From positions 49,938,608 through 50,002,607 of the forward strand of contig CM056381.1 in NCBI GenBank assembly GCA_029718625.1: a stretch of 64,000 bases of DNA, written 5' to 3'. Positions 24,600-35,937 of this stretch are shown in pieces; the stretch's first letter is position 1; every line of letters begins with the position of its first letter. A program made the translations under genes and the position numbers. The notes beneath the pieces were generated by a model. It did no database searches. It was given only the letters and a program-made list of their open reading frames with translations, and was not told the DNA's origin. The DNA comes from Synaphobranchus kaupii. Lineage: Eukaryota; Chordata; Actinopteri; Anguilliformes; Synaphobranchidae.

Positions 24600-25250
24600 G
24601 TGGACGCATCAAGAGCCTTAAATCTGATTCGGCTACTCGCCCAATACATGATTAAAAATGAGGAAATTATAGATTGTGTGAAATATTGCTAAATTGCGCT
24701 CTGAAGTTAGACATTACCAAGCACTTTCTAATTTTAACATGTAACATGATTCAAAAATGTAATAGTTTAACTTCTCTCCTTTGTGTTTATCCAAAGTGTG
24801 TAGCCGTTTTCCTGGGATAGGAAAATTACTGAAATGATACTGGTGGTCCAATTTAAACAATTTGGGACATCCATCTAAATTCAGACCATATAGGTGTTTA
24901 TACTGCACTCTGAACATTTTGCATGTGTTACTTAGCTGTATCTGTGCTAAATATAAAACTCTATCCCCCCTACTAATTTGCTTCCTAATAGTACTACACT
25001 CTCTATGTCCATCTTGCACCTACTATGGCATCTAACTTTATATTGTAAGATTACCCTGATTACTTAGCTTCAGCACTGCTCATTGCCCAAACCTGTATGT
25101 AGCTACTTATATAATGTGAATGTTTATGTTTGTAAATTAATCATACAGAAGGAACTGCAGGCACTGTCAGAAAAATTTGTGGTGAGAATTCACTTTCTCA
25201 GCACTGCCACATTTAAAATAAAGCCATTCCTACATTGCTGAAGACTGGGG
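24600..25250. other. Spacer with no recognised gene or repeat
   Basis: AT-rich sequence between NCBP2AS2 and the next transposon. No PIGZ-like or MELTF-like coding segment was recognised here or further on. Confidence 0.45.
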
Positions 25251-27050
25251 CTGCATTCGGATCCAAATTTTATGCTTTCTTTGTCGTTCCTTCCCTTGCT
25301 TCAAGGGGGGAATCCCCAAAATGCCAAGATGAAATATGACAGCTACACCAAGTGGGATTCAGTTCCAATTTAAGAAAGGGGAGGGAGTAATTATATTCCC
25401 TCACTCCCTTGTTTATCCTCCCTTCCACCAATTCCAGAAAATGCAAGCTTTCAGCAAGAAGGGAATCCCACAATGCAATGCTCCACACGGAAAACGTGGG
25501 CGGTCACATTTCAACTTTGGTGTTGCACTTCTTATATGTTGCGAGGGCGGGTCGCTGGTTCAGTTCCATTTTTGTTTTTCTCGCCAATCCTACCTTGCAG
25601 AGCACCTGTTAAGTTTGCTTGCTTCAGAGCAAATTACGTCACAAGATAGCTCAGGAATGGGCGTACCTCCCTGGCTCGAAGCTAGGGAGGGAGGGGGAGG
25701 GGGAGGGTGTGGTACGGCATTGGTAGAGATCAATACCTATTCTATTTACAAATAAAAAAATGCATTAAAAGCAAAAATAAATATTTCTTCTAACAATCTT
25801 CAACAACCTCCTTTACTTGAAAAAACAACTACTATATTAGACTAAAAAAAACTCAAAACTATATAGACTCCTCTCCACTATATATCCAACCATTGCTCTA
25901 CCAAAAAACAAATGGGAACAAGACCTATCCATCTCTACCGATGCCAACCTCTGGGAACAAATCTGCTCCAACACTTTCACAATGACTCTACAATTAATCC
26001 AATACAAAATAATACACAGAGCATCACTCAATACAAAATGAACAAAATGGGCTTCAGCACCTCTGATATCTGTTCTCACTGCTCTCTCAATACTATAAAC
26101 AACTACTTCCACGCCACATGGCACTGCCCACCGGTTCACCAATTCTGGAAAACAATCACCCGCACCATATTATTAGTTCTGGGCTGCACCATTCCACTAT
26201 CCCCAAATCTCTGTCTTCTCAGAGACCTAACAACTCTTGATCAACAATATAACTCTAATCTCATCCTAGTTGCCCTTGCTATCGCCAAGAAAACAATAGA
26301 TTAACTCAACCTATCACTGTGGACTCATTATAGAACACATACTACATGAAAAAATGACAGCTTCTTTGAGAAATCAATCAGAACATTTTTGAGAAACTGG
26401 AACCCTGTTATTACCTAGCTAAACTTGCCTGTGAACTAAAGCCACTCCCACACACACTCATGCATGCACACAGACTCATACACATTCCAAACATACACAT
26501 ACAAATAGGCACACAAACATAGCACCCTAACATAATCTTATTTTAGTTATTACCTAATTTTATTTTATTTATTTTTTAATCCCGACTTCTTAATATGATT
26601 GCTTACTATTGTCATATATACATATTTTACACCCACTCCCTCCACATGTAAATATAAAATAAGTATGTCTCCTAATTGCCTAACCTGTGAGAATGCTTGA
26701 GTATTGTCTACTTGTTTGTCGATCTGTCTGTCTTTTGTGAATGAAAATGAGACACCTTAATGAACACTTATCCATTATTTTCCTTTCCTTAAATACTAAA
26801 TTACTACTCATTGTTTTAATTTTTTTTCTTTCTTTTGTTTACATTATTTACATATTTTAACATTTTTATTCTGTGTTTATTTTTCCTTTTGTGATAGTGT
26901 TGTTTACGGACGGCTTCACTAAAACTGTAAATTTGCAAAAACTTCTCAATAAAAAAACCCAAAACAAAACAAACAAAAAAAACAAGACCGCTCACTCAAG
27001 GGAAGAAAGCAAGGGAAGGGAATGTGTTACGTTGGATCTGAATGCAGCCT
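25251..27050. mobile_element. Inverted-repeat DNA element hosting an L1 fragment
   Basis: Left end GGCTGCATTCGGATCCAA and right end TTGGATCTGAATGCAGCC; further in, TTCCCTTGCTT pairs with AAGCAAGGGAA. Flanks TGG / TAG differ by one base, so a 3-bp duplication is possible but unproven. The termini resemble the GGCTGTGTTCGGAATCG family at 44478. The interior from about 25740 is LINE sequence. Confidence 0.55.
25780..26985 (+). mobile_element. 5'-truncated L1-clade LINE, ORF2 C-terminus and 3'UTR
   Basis: Broken plus-strand frames encode the ORF2 C-terminal region: WEQDLSISTDANLWEQIC at about 25920 in one frame, then a stop and a shift, then MGFSTSDICSHCS...HATWHCPPVHQFW (26047-26150), the Cys/His C-terminal motif of L1-type LINEs. 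It ends in an A-rich tail AATAAAAAAACCCAAAACAA near 26950-26985. Reverse transcriptase proper is missing. The 5' junction is approximate. It is dead. Confidence 0.8.
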
Positions 27051-27069
27051 AGGTCTTTAACGGTATTGA

Positions 27070-27300
27070 TCTCTATGGTTGGCAATGTAGCATAATGGAT
27101 AGGCACTGGGCTTGCAGGTCCAAGGGTCTAAGTTTTAGTCCCAGTTGGGGCACTGCCGTTGGACCCTTGAGCAAGGTACCTAACCTGAACTGCTTCAGTA
27201 AATGTCTAGCTGTATATATTGTGTGGATTGTATATTAAAATAATTAATGGTGTATAAGTCACTCTGGGTAAGAGCTTCTACTAAATGCTGAAAAATTTAA
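27070..27300 (+). repeat. tRNA-derived SINE, nearly complete
   Basis: tRNA-like head (GTAGCATAATGGATAGGCAC, TTTTAGTCCCAG in the B-box position, degenerate), body CACTGCCGTTGGACCCTTGA, and 3' tail AAGTCACTCTGGGTAAGAGC followed by TTCTACTAAATGCTG. This is the common teleost V-SINE-like layout. Confidence 0.78.
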
Positions 27301-28347
27301 AAATGTTTACGAAATTATTTGTGTATGTATACAGAACAGCAATAATGTGCTTTATACTTTCTAGTTTTGACCATTGCATTTTGTAGTTTAATCATGGCTT
27401 TTGTTTGCTTGGATGCAACAATATGGCACAATCTTAATTTCCCACATCATGCATCTCAATTTGAAATTTGCTACGGAAGTTGTATGAATGATTCATTTAA
27501 TATTAAATTGACCCCATAAATGTCCCTAAGAACAATTGTTATATGACAGGACAATTAAGCACTTTGTGACAACATTTATGGAGCTATATGGACGAGATGA
27601 CATCTCAACATGCAACACTGTATTTTTGTGTTATTGCTTTTCATAGGAAGTGAGAACAGTTCTATTGGGGTGAGTGCTCCAATTCCTTAAAGATTGTATA
27701 AATTCTAGTGAGTTTGTTGGAATGTAAACTGCAGATTAGTTTTAGCATGACCCACAAACTTAAGTTCTTTGCAAGAATTTGAATATTTGTTGATACTTTT
27801 TCCGGAGCTACCAGTCGCAGCGGCATGATTTAAATTGTGGGTGGGCCAGGGTAATTTGTGAGTGGGCCAAATTAATTAAGATTGAGAGAGTGTCGAATTT
27901 AGTTTAAATTGGACAATACGCTGGTAAAGTAATAACGTTATTTTCATGAACAGTGACCAGACATCCTTTCCTCAATTCGTCAAATAAAGGCTATGAATGA
28001 CCTGTCAAAAAACACGAACTAGGTAATTTCCTAGTGAACATAACTGCGCAGACTAACACAATGTCACAAATAAAAAACCCAAATATAAAAAACCCAATGT
28101 ATCGTTGCTTTTATTGCAACACAAAATAACAAATTCATACGGATATTGTGGCATAACCAAAACAGTTATTGCATATTCAGTTTTCCCCCGATAACTTCAA
28201 ACATTAGCCAACTGTGACTCAGCCTAAATGTAATGAATTGTTTTTACTGCATGACAAAATAACAATTAATAAACGCGATGGTCCTAATATTTTACTTAAA
28301 ACTACAGCTTAGTCAGTTTTTACGTCGCACTTAATTTCACATAGGCC
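27300..28347. other. Unassigned AT-rich spacer
   Basis: No gene was found. Around 27796-27860 the sequence GGAGCTACCAGTCGCAGCGG and GGGTGGGCC weakly mirrors GGCGCCGCCACCGCTAGCTA near 34050, hinting at an older outer transposon; see findings. Confidence 0.35.
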
Positions 28348-28401
28348 TTAAGGCCCGTCCACACCAAGAACGATACTATAACGATAACTATAAATATATA
28401 T

Positions 28402-28449
28402 TGTGGCGGCCTGGGGGTTGTAAACTAGCCAGCTAGGACTGGGTAGTGA
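28402..28449 (+). repeat. 5' LTR remnant (48 bp)
   Basis: Starts TGTGGCGGCCTGGGGGTTGT and matches the first 48 bp of the 3' LTR with one mismatch (AGGACTGG vs AGGACCGG). It then jumps directly into gag sequence, so a deletion removed the rest of the LTR and the leader. Confidence 0.85.
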
Positions 28450-28454
28450 TATTG

Positions 28455-29011
28455 TAGCGATCCTGGACCTGCCGCCGGCGGAGCGACCTGCAGGCTCTGA
28501 CAGCAGCACTCCAACGGCGGTTCATCCAGCACCGCTCCGCCGAAGCAAGCCGGGAAAAGCTGCTAAGCCGCTACCACTGTGAGAGGAGAGCTGGGAAAAA
28601 GTGGCGGCCGACGTACATCGCTACGCCCGTGAGGCCTACCCGGAGTTCGATGCAGCAGCGCAGGAGAAGCTAGCGCTGCATGCATTTCTGCGAGCCCTCA
28701 TGCCAGAGCGGCTACGTGACCACGTTAGCCTAGCCCAACCGGGTTCCATCAGCGAGGCTTTGATCAAGACAACTCGGGCGGAAGACACCCTAGCTATCCA
28801 GCCCACTCCACAACCAACCCGCCAGCACGTCAGGGTAGCCGACGGCGAGGAGGTCTGCTGGACACGCACGCCACTACAACGGCCAGCGGGGCGACAAGGC
28901 CGGTGCTACCGGTGTGACGAGCCGGGCCATATCGCACGCGACTGCCCAGCTCCAGCACCAAAGCCACGGAAGCCCCCGCCGTCGGGAAATGAAGCAGGGA
29001 CGGCGCAGTGA
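28455..29011 (+). pseudogene. gag remnant with CCHC zinc knuckle
   Basis: Open from 28601 to 29011, with an upstream portion (28455-28600) readable only after frame changes. The C-terminus carries the nucleocapsid zinc knuckle CYRCDEPGHIARDC (about residues 101-114 of the open part). The matrix/capsid start is missing. Structural protein of the retrotransposon particle; nonfunctional. Confidence 0.85.
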
Positions 29012-30510
29012 GGAGAACGCCGCCCCGGGAACCAACCCTCCTCAACCAGGTACACACCCCTGTGCCCAAACCCAGTCCGGCCTTACCCGCCCCAGTGGCA
29101 AAGATTCCAGCTACCTCTGCGGAGGCTAGCACAAGCGCCTTTGAAAAAGCGACTGACCGTAAGTCCCATCCACGGGTAGGTCGGCTGGGCAAAGCCAGTG
29201 GGTTGTACCTCCACTGTCGGCTGGACAGGCAGGCCTGCCGAGCCCTGGTGGACACAGGGGCTACCATCTCCCTTGTCCGGCCAGGAGTACTCCACAACAC
29301 TGGCGGGCCCCAACTTCCCAGGGTGTGGACGCCCACCGCCACACCGCTGACATCAGTGACGGGGGCAAAGATAGCGATGAGGGGGAAGAAAGAGGTGAAG
29401 GTGACGGTGAGCGGGCAGGTGTCGTCACACGAGTTCTGGCTAGCTGACATCGCGGACTCGTGCATCATCGGCCTGGACCTGCTGAAACGCTGGGGAGCCT
29501 ACGTTGATGTGTCAAGGGCCAGCATCACCCTTGGCACGGAGACTGTAGCCCTCCAATCCGGCCCGACACAAAGATCGGCCCGACGAGCCAGCCACCTAGC
29601 CACCACAGCCCGGCCAGCAAGCAAGCTACTCCAGCTAGCCACCGCACCCAAGCCACCGTCACTGACCACAGTGCCCCAGCCCGACCACTCGCTCGCCCAC
29701 CACCACCAGCCTGCCACACAGCAACCGCCTGCCCAGCCCAAACCAGCTCTGCCTGCCGAGACGACAGCAGCTGTCCACACCCTGTGGCAACGAAGCAGCA
29801 GCGGGCTCGACCACCAGCAGCGCCAGCAGCTCAAAAGCCTCCTGGACGGAAACACAGACCTGTTCGCGGTGCGGGATGAGGACTGTACCCAGACCGAGCT
29901 GGTGCAGCACATCATCAACACCGACACAGCTCAACCCATCCGTCTGCGGCCGCACCGGATGTCCCCTGCCAAGCGACTGGTGGCAGAGGAAAAGGTGAAG
30001 GAAATGGCAGCTGCTGGTGTGATCGAGCCCTCCGACAGCCCGTGGGTCCAGAAGAAGAGCGGGGAGTGGAGGTTCTGTGTGGACTACAGGCGTCTTAACT
30101 CCGCGACCACCAAAGACTCCTACCCACTCCCCTGCATCGACGAGGCCCTGGACCACATCAGCGGGTCGAGCTGGTTCAGTTCGCTGGACCTCCGCAGCGG
30201 CTACTGGCAGGTGAGGCTGGCACCCGAAGCGAAGCCTAAGACCGCCTTTACTATCGGGCAGGGTCTGTGGCAGTTTCGGGTGATGCCCTTCGGGCTATGC
30301 AAAGTGCCGGCCACGTTCGAGCGGCTGATGGAGCGGGTGCTAGCGGCCGTCCCTCGCAGTCGCTGTGTCGTGTACCTAGACGACCTCCTGGTACACGCCA
30401 GCGACTTCCAGCAGGCCCTCGCTAACCTGACTGATGTGCTAGCTGCAATCCGCCAGGCGGGGTTGAGGCTAAACCCAAAGAGCTTCTCCGGAGGGAGACG
30501 GCCTTCCTAG
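29008..30510 (+). pseudogene. pol part 1: aspartic protease and reverse transcriptase
   Basis: Overlaps the gag frame end by a few bases. The protease active site CRALVDTGATISLV is near residue 80. A Pro/Ala-rich linker follows, then RT: WRFCVDYRRLN, SSLDLRSGYWQV (first catalytic Asp) and VVYLDDLLV (YLDD, second and third). The frame is lost at about 30480-30510 before the RT thumb ends, so no full pol could be made. Confidence 0.9.
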
Positions 30511-30574
30511 GGCACATCGTCAGCGAGCGGGCCACCGATCCATCTAAGGTGGCTGCTGTGAGGGACTTGGCAAC

Positions 30575-31516
30575 GTGGGTGAGCTGCGAAGCTTCCTGGG
30601 CCTAGCGTCTTACTATCGGCGCTTTGTCCAGGACTTCGCTACCCTGGCTAGCCCCCTCCATCGCTTAACGGATAAGTGCCGGCCGTTTGTGTGGCAGGAG
30701 GGGCAATCCATGGCCTTTGACCAGCTCAGGGCAGCCCTCACTGAAGCTCCGGTGTTGGTGTACCCCGACGCCCAGCGAACCTTCATCGTCGACACCGATG
30801 CAAGCAACACCGGAGTGGGGGCCGTCCTGTCACAGGAGGACGAAGACGGCGAGCAAGTGGTGGCCTACTACAGCCGGGCCCTGGGGAAGGCGGAACGCAA
30901 TTATTGCATCACCAGGCGGGAGCTGCTCGCTGTGGTCAGGGCGTTGCACCACTTCCGGCCATACCTGCAAGGCAGCCACTTCCTCCTGTGCACCGACCAC
31001 GCCTCGCTCACCTGGCTCCTAAATTTTAAAGACCCTGAGGGGCAAGTTGCTCGCTGGCTGGAACAACTGCAAGGCTATGACTTCGAAATCCGGCACCGGG
31101 CAGGCCGACTTCATGGGAACGCAGACGCTTTATCGCGCCGGCCGTGCTCAGCCCAGGAGTGTTGCTACTGTAGCCGCCAAGAGGAACGGGACCAGGTGAG
31201 CCCAGATGTGGCGGTGGTCCAGGCCAGCGGCGATGCGGAGGGGTGGCTGCTGCTGACACCCATGGAGGTGCGAGAGGCCCAGGAAGCAGACAGCACGCTG
31301 GGCAAGGTGCGGCGGGGCAGCATCCCGACCGGTCGGTGGTGTCGGCAGAGAGCCCAGAGCTTAAGAGCTATTACAGCCTGTACAACAGCTTCGTGCAGCG
31401 CGACGGTTTCCTCTACAGACGGTGGCAGGCTCCAGGCCGGGGCAGCGACATCCTGCAGCTGTTGGTGCCACGGGCGCTCCGCCCTGATGTCCTCAGGTTG
31501 GTCGACGGCTCGGTAG
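30575..31516 (+). pseudogene. pol part 2: RT connection and RNase H
   Basis: Resumes in another frame with FLGLASYYRRFV, then RNase H motifs FIVDTDASNTGVGAVLS, ITRRELLAVV and TDHASLTWLL, and ends with NADALSRRP. From about 31310 the frame diverges from the integrase frame, indicating a second shift. Confidence 0.88.
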
Positions 31517-32064
31517 GGGCGGGCCACTTCGGCAATAACAAAACCCTGCACCGGCTGAGGGGGAAGTTTCACTGGCCGTGGTGTCGTCACGATGTCGAGC
31601 TCCACGTCCATTGCTGCGACTCCTGCACGGCACAGAAAGGGCCTAATCAATGCTCCCGAGCACCCCTGCAACAACACCTGGTGGGGGCCCCCATGGAACG
31701 GGTGGGGGTTGACGTTCTCGGGCCCTTCCCCGTCACCGACTCCGGCAATCGTTACATCCTCGTAGCGATGGATTACTTCACTAAGTGGCCGGAGGCGTTC
31801 GCTGTACCAGACCAGAGTGTGGCGACGACGGCGGAAAGGCTCGTGGAGGAAATGTTCACCCGTTTCGGGGCCCCTGCCGAGCTCCACAGTGACCAGGGGT
31901 GCAACTTCGAGTCCCACTTGCTGGCTGAGGTTTGCAAACGGCTGGGCGTGACAAAGACCCGAACGACGCCACTCCATCCCCAAAGCGACGGCCTCGTAGA
32001 GCGATTCAATCGCACGCTAGCTACCCAGCTAGCCATCTTAGCCAGCCAGCACCAGCGGGACTAG
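31243..32064 (+). pseudogene. pol part 3: integrase
   Basis: HHCC zinc-binding domain (GHFGNNKTLHRLRG ... CCDSCTAQK), then the DDE core with D in VGVDVLGPFP, D in LHSDQGCNF and E in GLVERFNRTL. A stop (TAG) follows at 32062-32064; chromodomain-like and C-terminal sequence continues in broken frames to about 32680. Confidence 0.9.
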
Positions 32065-32735
32065 GATCGCCACCTGCCCTTGGTCCTGTGGGCTTACAGG
32101 TCAGCCGTGCAGGAGTCCAGCCAACTCACCCCTGCTGCCCTGATGTTCGGACGGTAGCTCAGGACACCAGTGGACTTGGTGTTCGGGGCTCCGCCCGAGC
32201 CTGAAGAACCCAGCCGTACTCGGGAGTACTACCACCGGCTGCGGGACCGCCTCCTCGTCGCTCACAACTTCGCCTGCAAGGCCCAGGCCTCCGCCGGCTT
32301 TAAGCAAAAGCGGTGGTACGACACGCTGCAGAGGACGGGCCTTTGCAGCGGGAGAGCAGGTCTGGGTTTATTGCCCTGAGCGAAAGAAGGGCCTGTCGCC
32401 CAAGCTGCGAGCGAGCTGGCGGGGGCCTGGGGAAATTGTGGAACGGCTCTCTGAGGTGGTTTATCGCATCAGGATGCCGGGCCGGGGGCGCCTGGTGGTG
32501 CTGCATCAAGACCGGCTCGCGCCCTACAGGCCCCTGGCAACTCCTCATGCAGCTGAGCCGGAGGTGAGCAGCGACACTGCGTTACCCAGTGAGCCTGAGC
32601 CCAGCGACACTCCGCTGAGTGCTACCGGGAGACCTGAACGACACCGGCGGCCCCCAGGCCACTTACGGGACTTTGATGTGAGTTGTGGGTGGACTGCGGG
32701 GTCGTCGGGACTTGTGACCCCTTGGGTGGGGGCAA

Positions 32736-33230
32736 TGTGGCGGCCTGGGGGTTGTAAACTAGCCAGCTAGGACCGGGTAGTGAGCCGCTACCCGGACGAT
32801 GTGTAGATACTTGTAAATAACGTGCTGTGTGTGTTTTAATTGTATTGTTAGCTTGTTAGCCACGTATTGTGTTAATCGTAAACTTGAAACGTAACTGTAA
32901 ACTGTAACTGTCATTTAACTGTCACCTAAACTTTAAACGTAACTGTAAACTTTAACTGTCGTTTAACTGTTATGTGTGGCTGTGATTGGCTAGGAATGTG
33001 TAAGTGTGCGCCAATCACAGCCGACTAGTTCAAATATAAGGCAGTACCTGAAGCGATTCGAGTTAGTTGAAAATGTGCTTCCAACTGTGAACCACGCTGA
33101 GCTGGATCCTCTGACAAACCAACGGCTCTTTTCAGAGCTGGTAAGGTAGCGCTAAATAAAACGAAGCTCGGCAGGAGCGATTCGGTACTGCAGTTGCTGT
33201 CTCCCTCCCTCATTTTCCGCGCTCGCTACA
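32736..33230 (+). repeat. 3' LTR (495 bp)
   Basis: TG...CA bounded, preceded by a purine-rich tract GGGTGGGGGCAA. Contains a TATA-like ATATAAGG near 33035 and AATAAA at about 33155, the expected promoter and polyadenylation signals. Short tandem AAACTGTAACTGTCATTTAA units occur at 32888-32968. Confidence 0.88.
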
Positions 33231-33519
33231 ATATATTTAAAAATAGTTCTAACTCAAGTGGATGGCGGAGTCCACACCACAACCATAACGACAATGACAG
33301 TGACGAACGATATCGTTGGGATCACTTTCAGAGTGATTTGATGAACGACAGAAACACTAGCAATGAAAATCCATAAGGATTTACAAGCTGCCGACACAGC
33401 TGGAGCGCGCAGCGCATCGCGTGCTTAGTGCCACTGTTTACAGCACGTTCTCGTTCATCAGTGTGGATGCTCACATCGTTGTCGTTGTAGTCATCCTTCT
33501 TGGTGTGGACAGGCCTTAA

Positions 33520-34230
33520 CAGGTCCGAAATAGCTTTGAATAGTTTTTGACAACATTCTTTCAAACGCTGCGTTTATCTGAGTTGACACCATAGACTGTG
33601 TACACCCACGCCTCTGCAATATAGACTACTGTTTCCATTAACAATAACGCTACCACTGTTTCATTTGCCCGACTTCAAGCGTTACTAAATGCACGTCAGA
33701 CTTACAATGGCTTTTCCATATATTTCCGTTGGTTACCGTGGCTCTCATAATTATTTTGGCAAACTGGAAAAGGGAGGAGTGTTTTGATATTTTCAGATAC
33801 GTTCGGTTACGCCAAGCTACGTACAGGTTTTTTTCCCACTGTGTTCAGCTTTGATTGGCTTAGACAGTGGTGCTACAGTTTTTATAAGTCTGTATTGCGT
33901 AGGCTATATCTCATAACGTGGCATGATAACGGGCCGCATAGTGTTTCAAATTATGGACATAGAAAAATTTTTTTTTTTATAATGCATTTTCTTTTTGGAT
34001 GGGCCGTCATGAAAGTAGGCGGGCCCAGGCCCGTCAGGCCCAATGCTGGCGCCGCCACCGCTAGCTACTGTAGAATTAGCATAAACCACATTCAGTAAAG
34101 AAAACTACATTTCTGCACAGAACGATCTTTACCACTAAAACTCAACAATATATGAGAGATAACATGTTTCTACAGTGAGCCGTCACTTGAGTGTTCTGAA
34201 GGAAGATTGACAAAGTACCCAGTTGTATGA
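33520..34230. other. Spacer between transposons and the DLG1 3' end
   Basis: No gene was recognised. Contains the GC-rich motif block near 34010-34075 (GGCCCGTCAGGCC), probably the end of a transposon. Confidence 0.4.
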
Positions 34231-34241
34231 GAAAGTTTTTT

Positions 34242-35830
34242 TTTATTAGCTGTTCTCCTCTTTTGACAAATGGAATGAATCAGATTGGTAAGTTATTTAC
34301 ATTTTCCAGTTCCGAAGGGAGTTCGAAATCCTCCGTGAAGTGGTGAAGAATAAGTCTTGTAGTAAACAATCATCTCCAAGAAACATGAGTGTTATGGGGG
34401 GAAACCAGGCAGGGCTTCCTTTGGTGGAAGGTCTAAAGGCTTGTTTTGAAGAGCAGCTCTGGATCTTCTGGTCAAACAGAGCCATCATCTCCTGCACGAG
34501 CAAAGCCTGTACAATCCCTTGTGGAGCCATGTTTCAAGTCATGACATTTTACAAAGCCATGTGAAAACACAAGTAAGTCAGTTCTCTTTTGTTAAATAAA
34601 GATTTAGGCTTAAAAACCATGCATATCACATGAAAGGACAAACAGGGATTCACACAGACGGGGATAAAGAGGAGAACTAGCTGCCATGGTTACACAATTT
34701 CTGACTGCTTTGTACCAAATACTGTTACCCTACCACCAGGCCCCACTAGTCCTCTGAGGACTGTTCATTCCCCATTTAAATTTGTTTGCATAAAAAGGAA
34801 AATAATTGATGGAGGAAGTGGCGGCAACATAAAGGAAATATATTCATATTTATATATATGTTTTAGCAATGTAAAGAAAATAATTTCCATTGTTGTAGTG
34901 CTTAAGTAAAGCTCAATATAGACTTTTTATTATAACAAAATAGGAAGAGGGTTAAACATCTGTTAAAATCTCAGTGTACAATACATTTTTGCATTGGCAT
35001 TTGGACATCTTTTCAGAAATGGCCATTTGTTTTTCTTGTGGGTGTTAAGAGCTCTCCAAAGCACCTAAACGTAAAACTATAAAAGATCGTGGTCGTGAAT
35101 GAAGTTTAACGATAAAGGACAGACAACACTTTCAGAAACCCAACTTTCCAACATCTGAACATGTACCGTATTTGCACATTTCTGTGTAGTTCAATGTGAT
35201 TAATAATAATGGCCATTTTAACATGTAATCAATGACAACATTATAAGTAAAAAATAAACATGAATATAATATGCTGAAAAACAAGACTATGCCTAATGTG
35301 GAAAAAAAATACGACTGAAAAAAAACTGAGAACAGTATAAATGAGAATAATAAAGCTGCAAAGAAAGAAATGTTGAAAACATGCTGTTAAAGCTATAACG
35401 TGCAAAGTTTTGCTTTGATTTTAGAATGACCCAAATGCATGAGAATGCATTTCCTATTTCATGAAAAAAAATCTAGAGTTATAAATATACACAATGCATC
35501 TAAAATTATTTTTTTTTTTGCAGAAAGTCACCTCCCTTAAACATTAAGGAATTGTACCGTGAAAACCCTACTTTTTGTCGCTGGTTAGGTAATACCCCTT
35601 TCCTTCATCGGTGGTGATCCAACATCACTCCTGAAGAGACTACTAATGTTAAGTGTGGGAGAGTGTGGGGGGCCTGGTGAGGCAGTGACATCTGACCCCT
35701 GACCCCGGTCATGACAAAGGAAAGAGGGGCAATTTGACTCCAAACCTTTTGGTAGAGGAAGCCAAATGCAGCAGGCCAAGTTGGCTAAAGAAAATAAATA
35801 AATAAAGTCGTAGAAAATCTTCAGCCTCCT
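34242..35830 (-). other. DLG1: Probable DLG1 3'UTR
   Basis: About 1.6 kb of repeat-free, AT-rich sequence directly downstream of the DLG1 stop on the minus strand, ending at a minus-strand AATAAA (34242-34247). Short open frames at 34297-34564 on both strands overlap here; neither has a recognisable family, so I treat them as UTR. Confidence 0.5.
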
Positions 35831-35937
35831 TCATAATTTCTCCTTGGCTGGGACCCATACATAGGGCCCAGACTGTTCCTCGATGATCTGTTTAACCTGG
35901 TCGTAGATCTCTTCTAAGGTGTCCCCTTGAACAATAG
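35831..35937 (-). CDS. DLG1: DLG1 last coding exon and stop
   Basis: Acceptor TGTTTTTCAG, then (A)[18 protein letters not shown] and [16 protein letters not shown], the universal DLG C-terminus. Confidence 0.97.

Larger units (their letters stand above)
28402..33230 (+). mobile_element. Ty3/gypsy-type LTR retrotransposon, decayed
   Basis: Order gag, protease, reverse transcriptase, RNase H, integrase identifies the Ty3 (Metaviridae-like) class. Flanked by ATAT on each side. It is inactive: the 5' LTR is cut to 48 bp, the leader with the primer-binding site and most of gag are deleted, and pol is broken by at least one frameshift (about 30480-30575), a second near 31310, and stops near 32065 and 32157. 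GC-rich (clearly unlike the AT-rich surroundings), consistent with a recently arrived element. Confidence 0.93.
28352..33515. mobile_element. TTAA-flanked inverted-repeat element containing an LTR retrotransposon
   Basis: Termini GGCCCGTCCACACCAAGAA and TTCTTGGTGTGGACAGGCC, each bordered by TTAA (28348-28351, 33516-33519). Subtracting the LTR element (28402-33230) leaves a MITE of about 340 bp with further inverted motifs (CGATATCGTTGG, CATCGTTGTCGTTGTAG). TTAA duplications are typical of piggyBac-type elements, though the ends do not start with the usual CCC. Confidence 0.7.

Noticed and set aside
25912..26304. 130-aa frame as a host gene
   Set aside because: Its Cys/His/Trp motif is the C-terminus of an L1-type ORF2, preceded by a frameshift and followed by an A-rich tail.
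34297..34564. Overlapping 77-aa minus and 74-aa plus frames
   Set aside because: No recognisable family and no splice context; the position just after the DLG1 stop fits 3'UTR.
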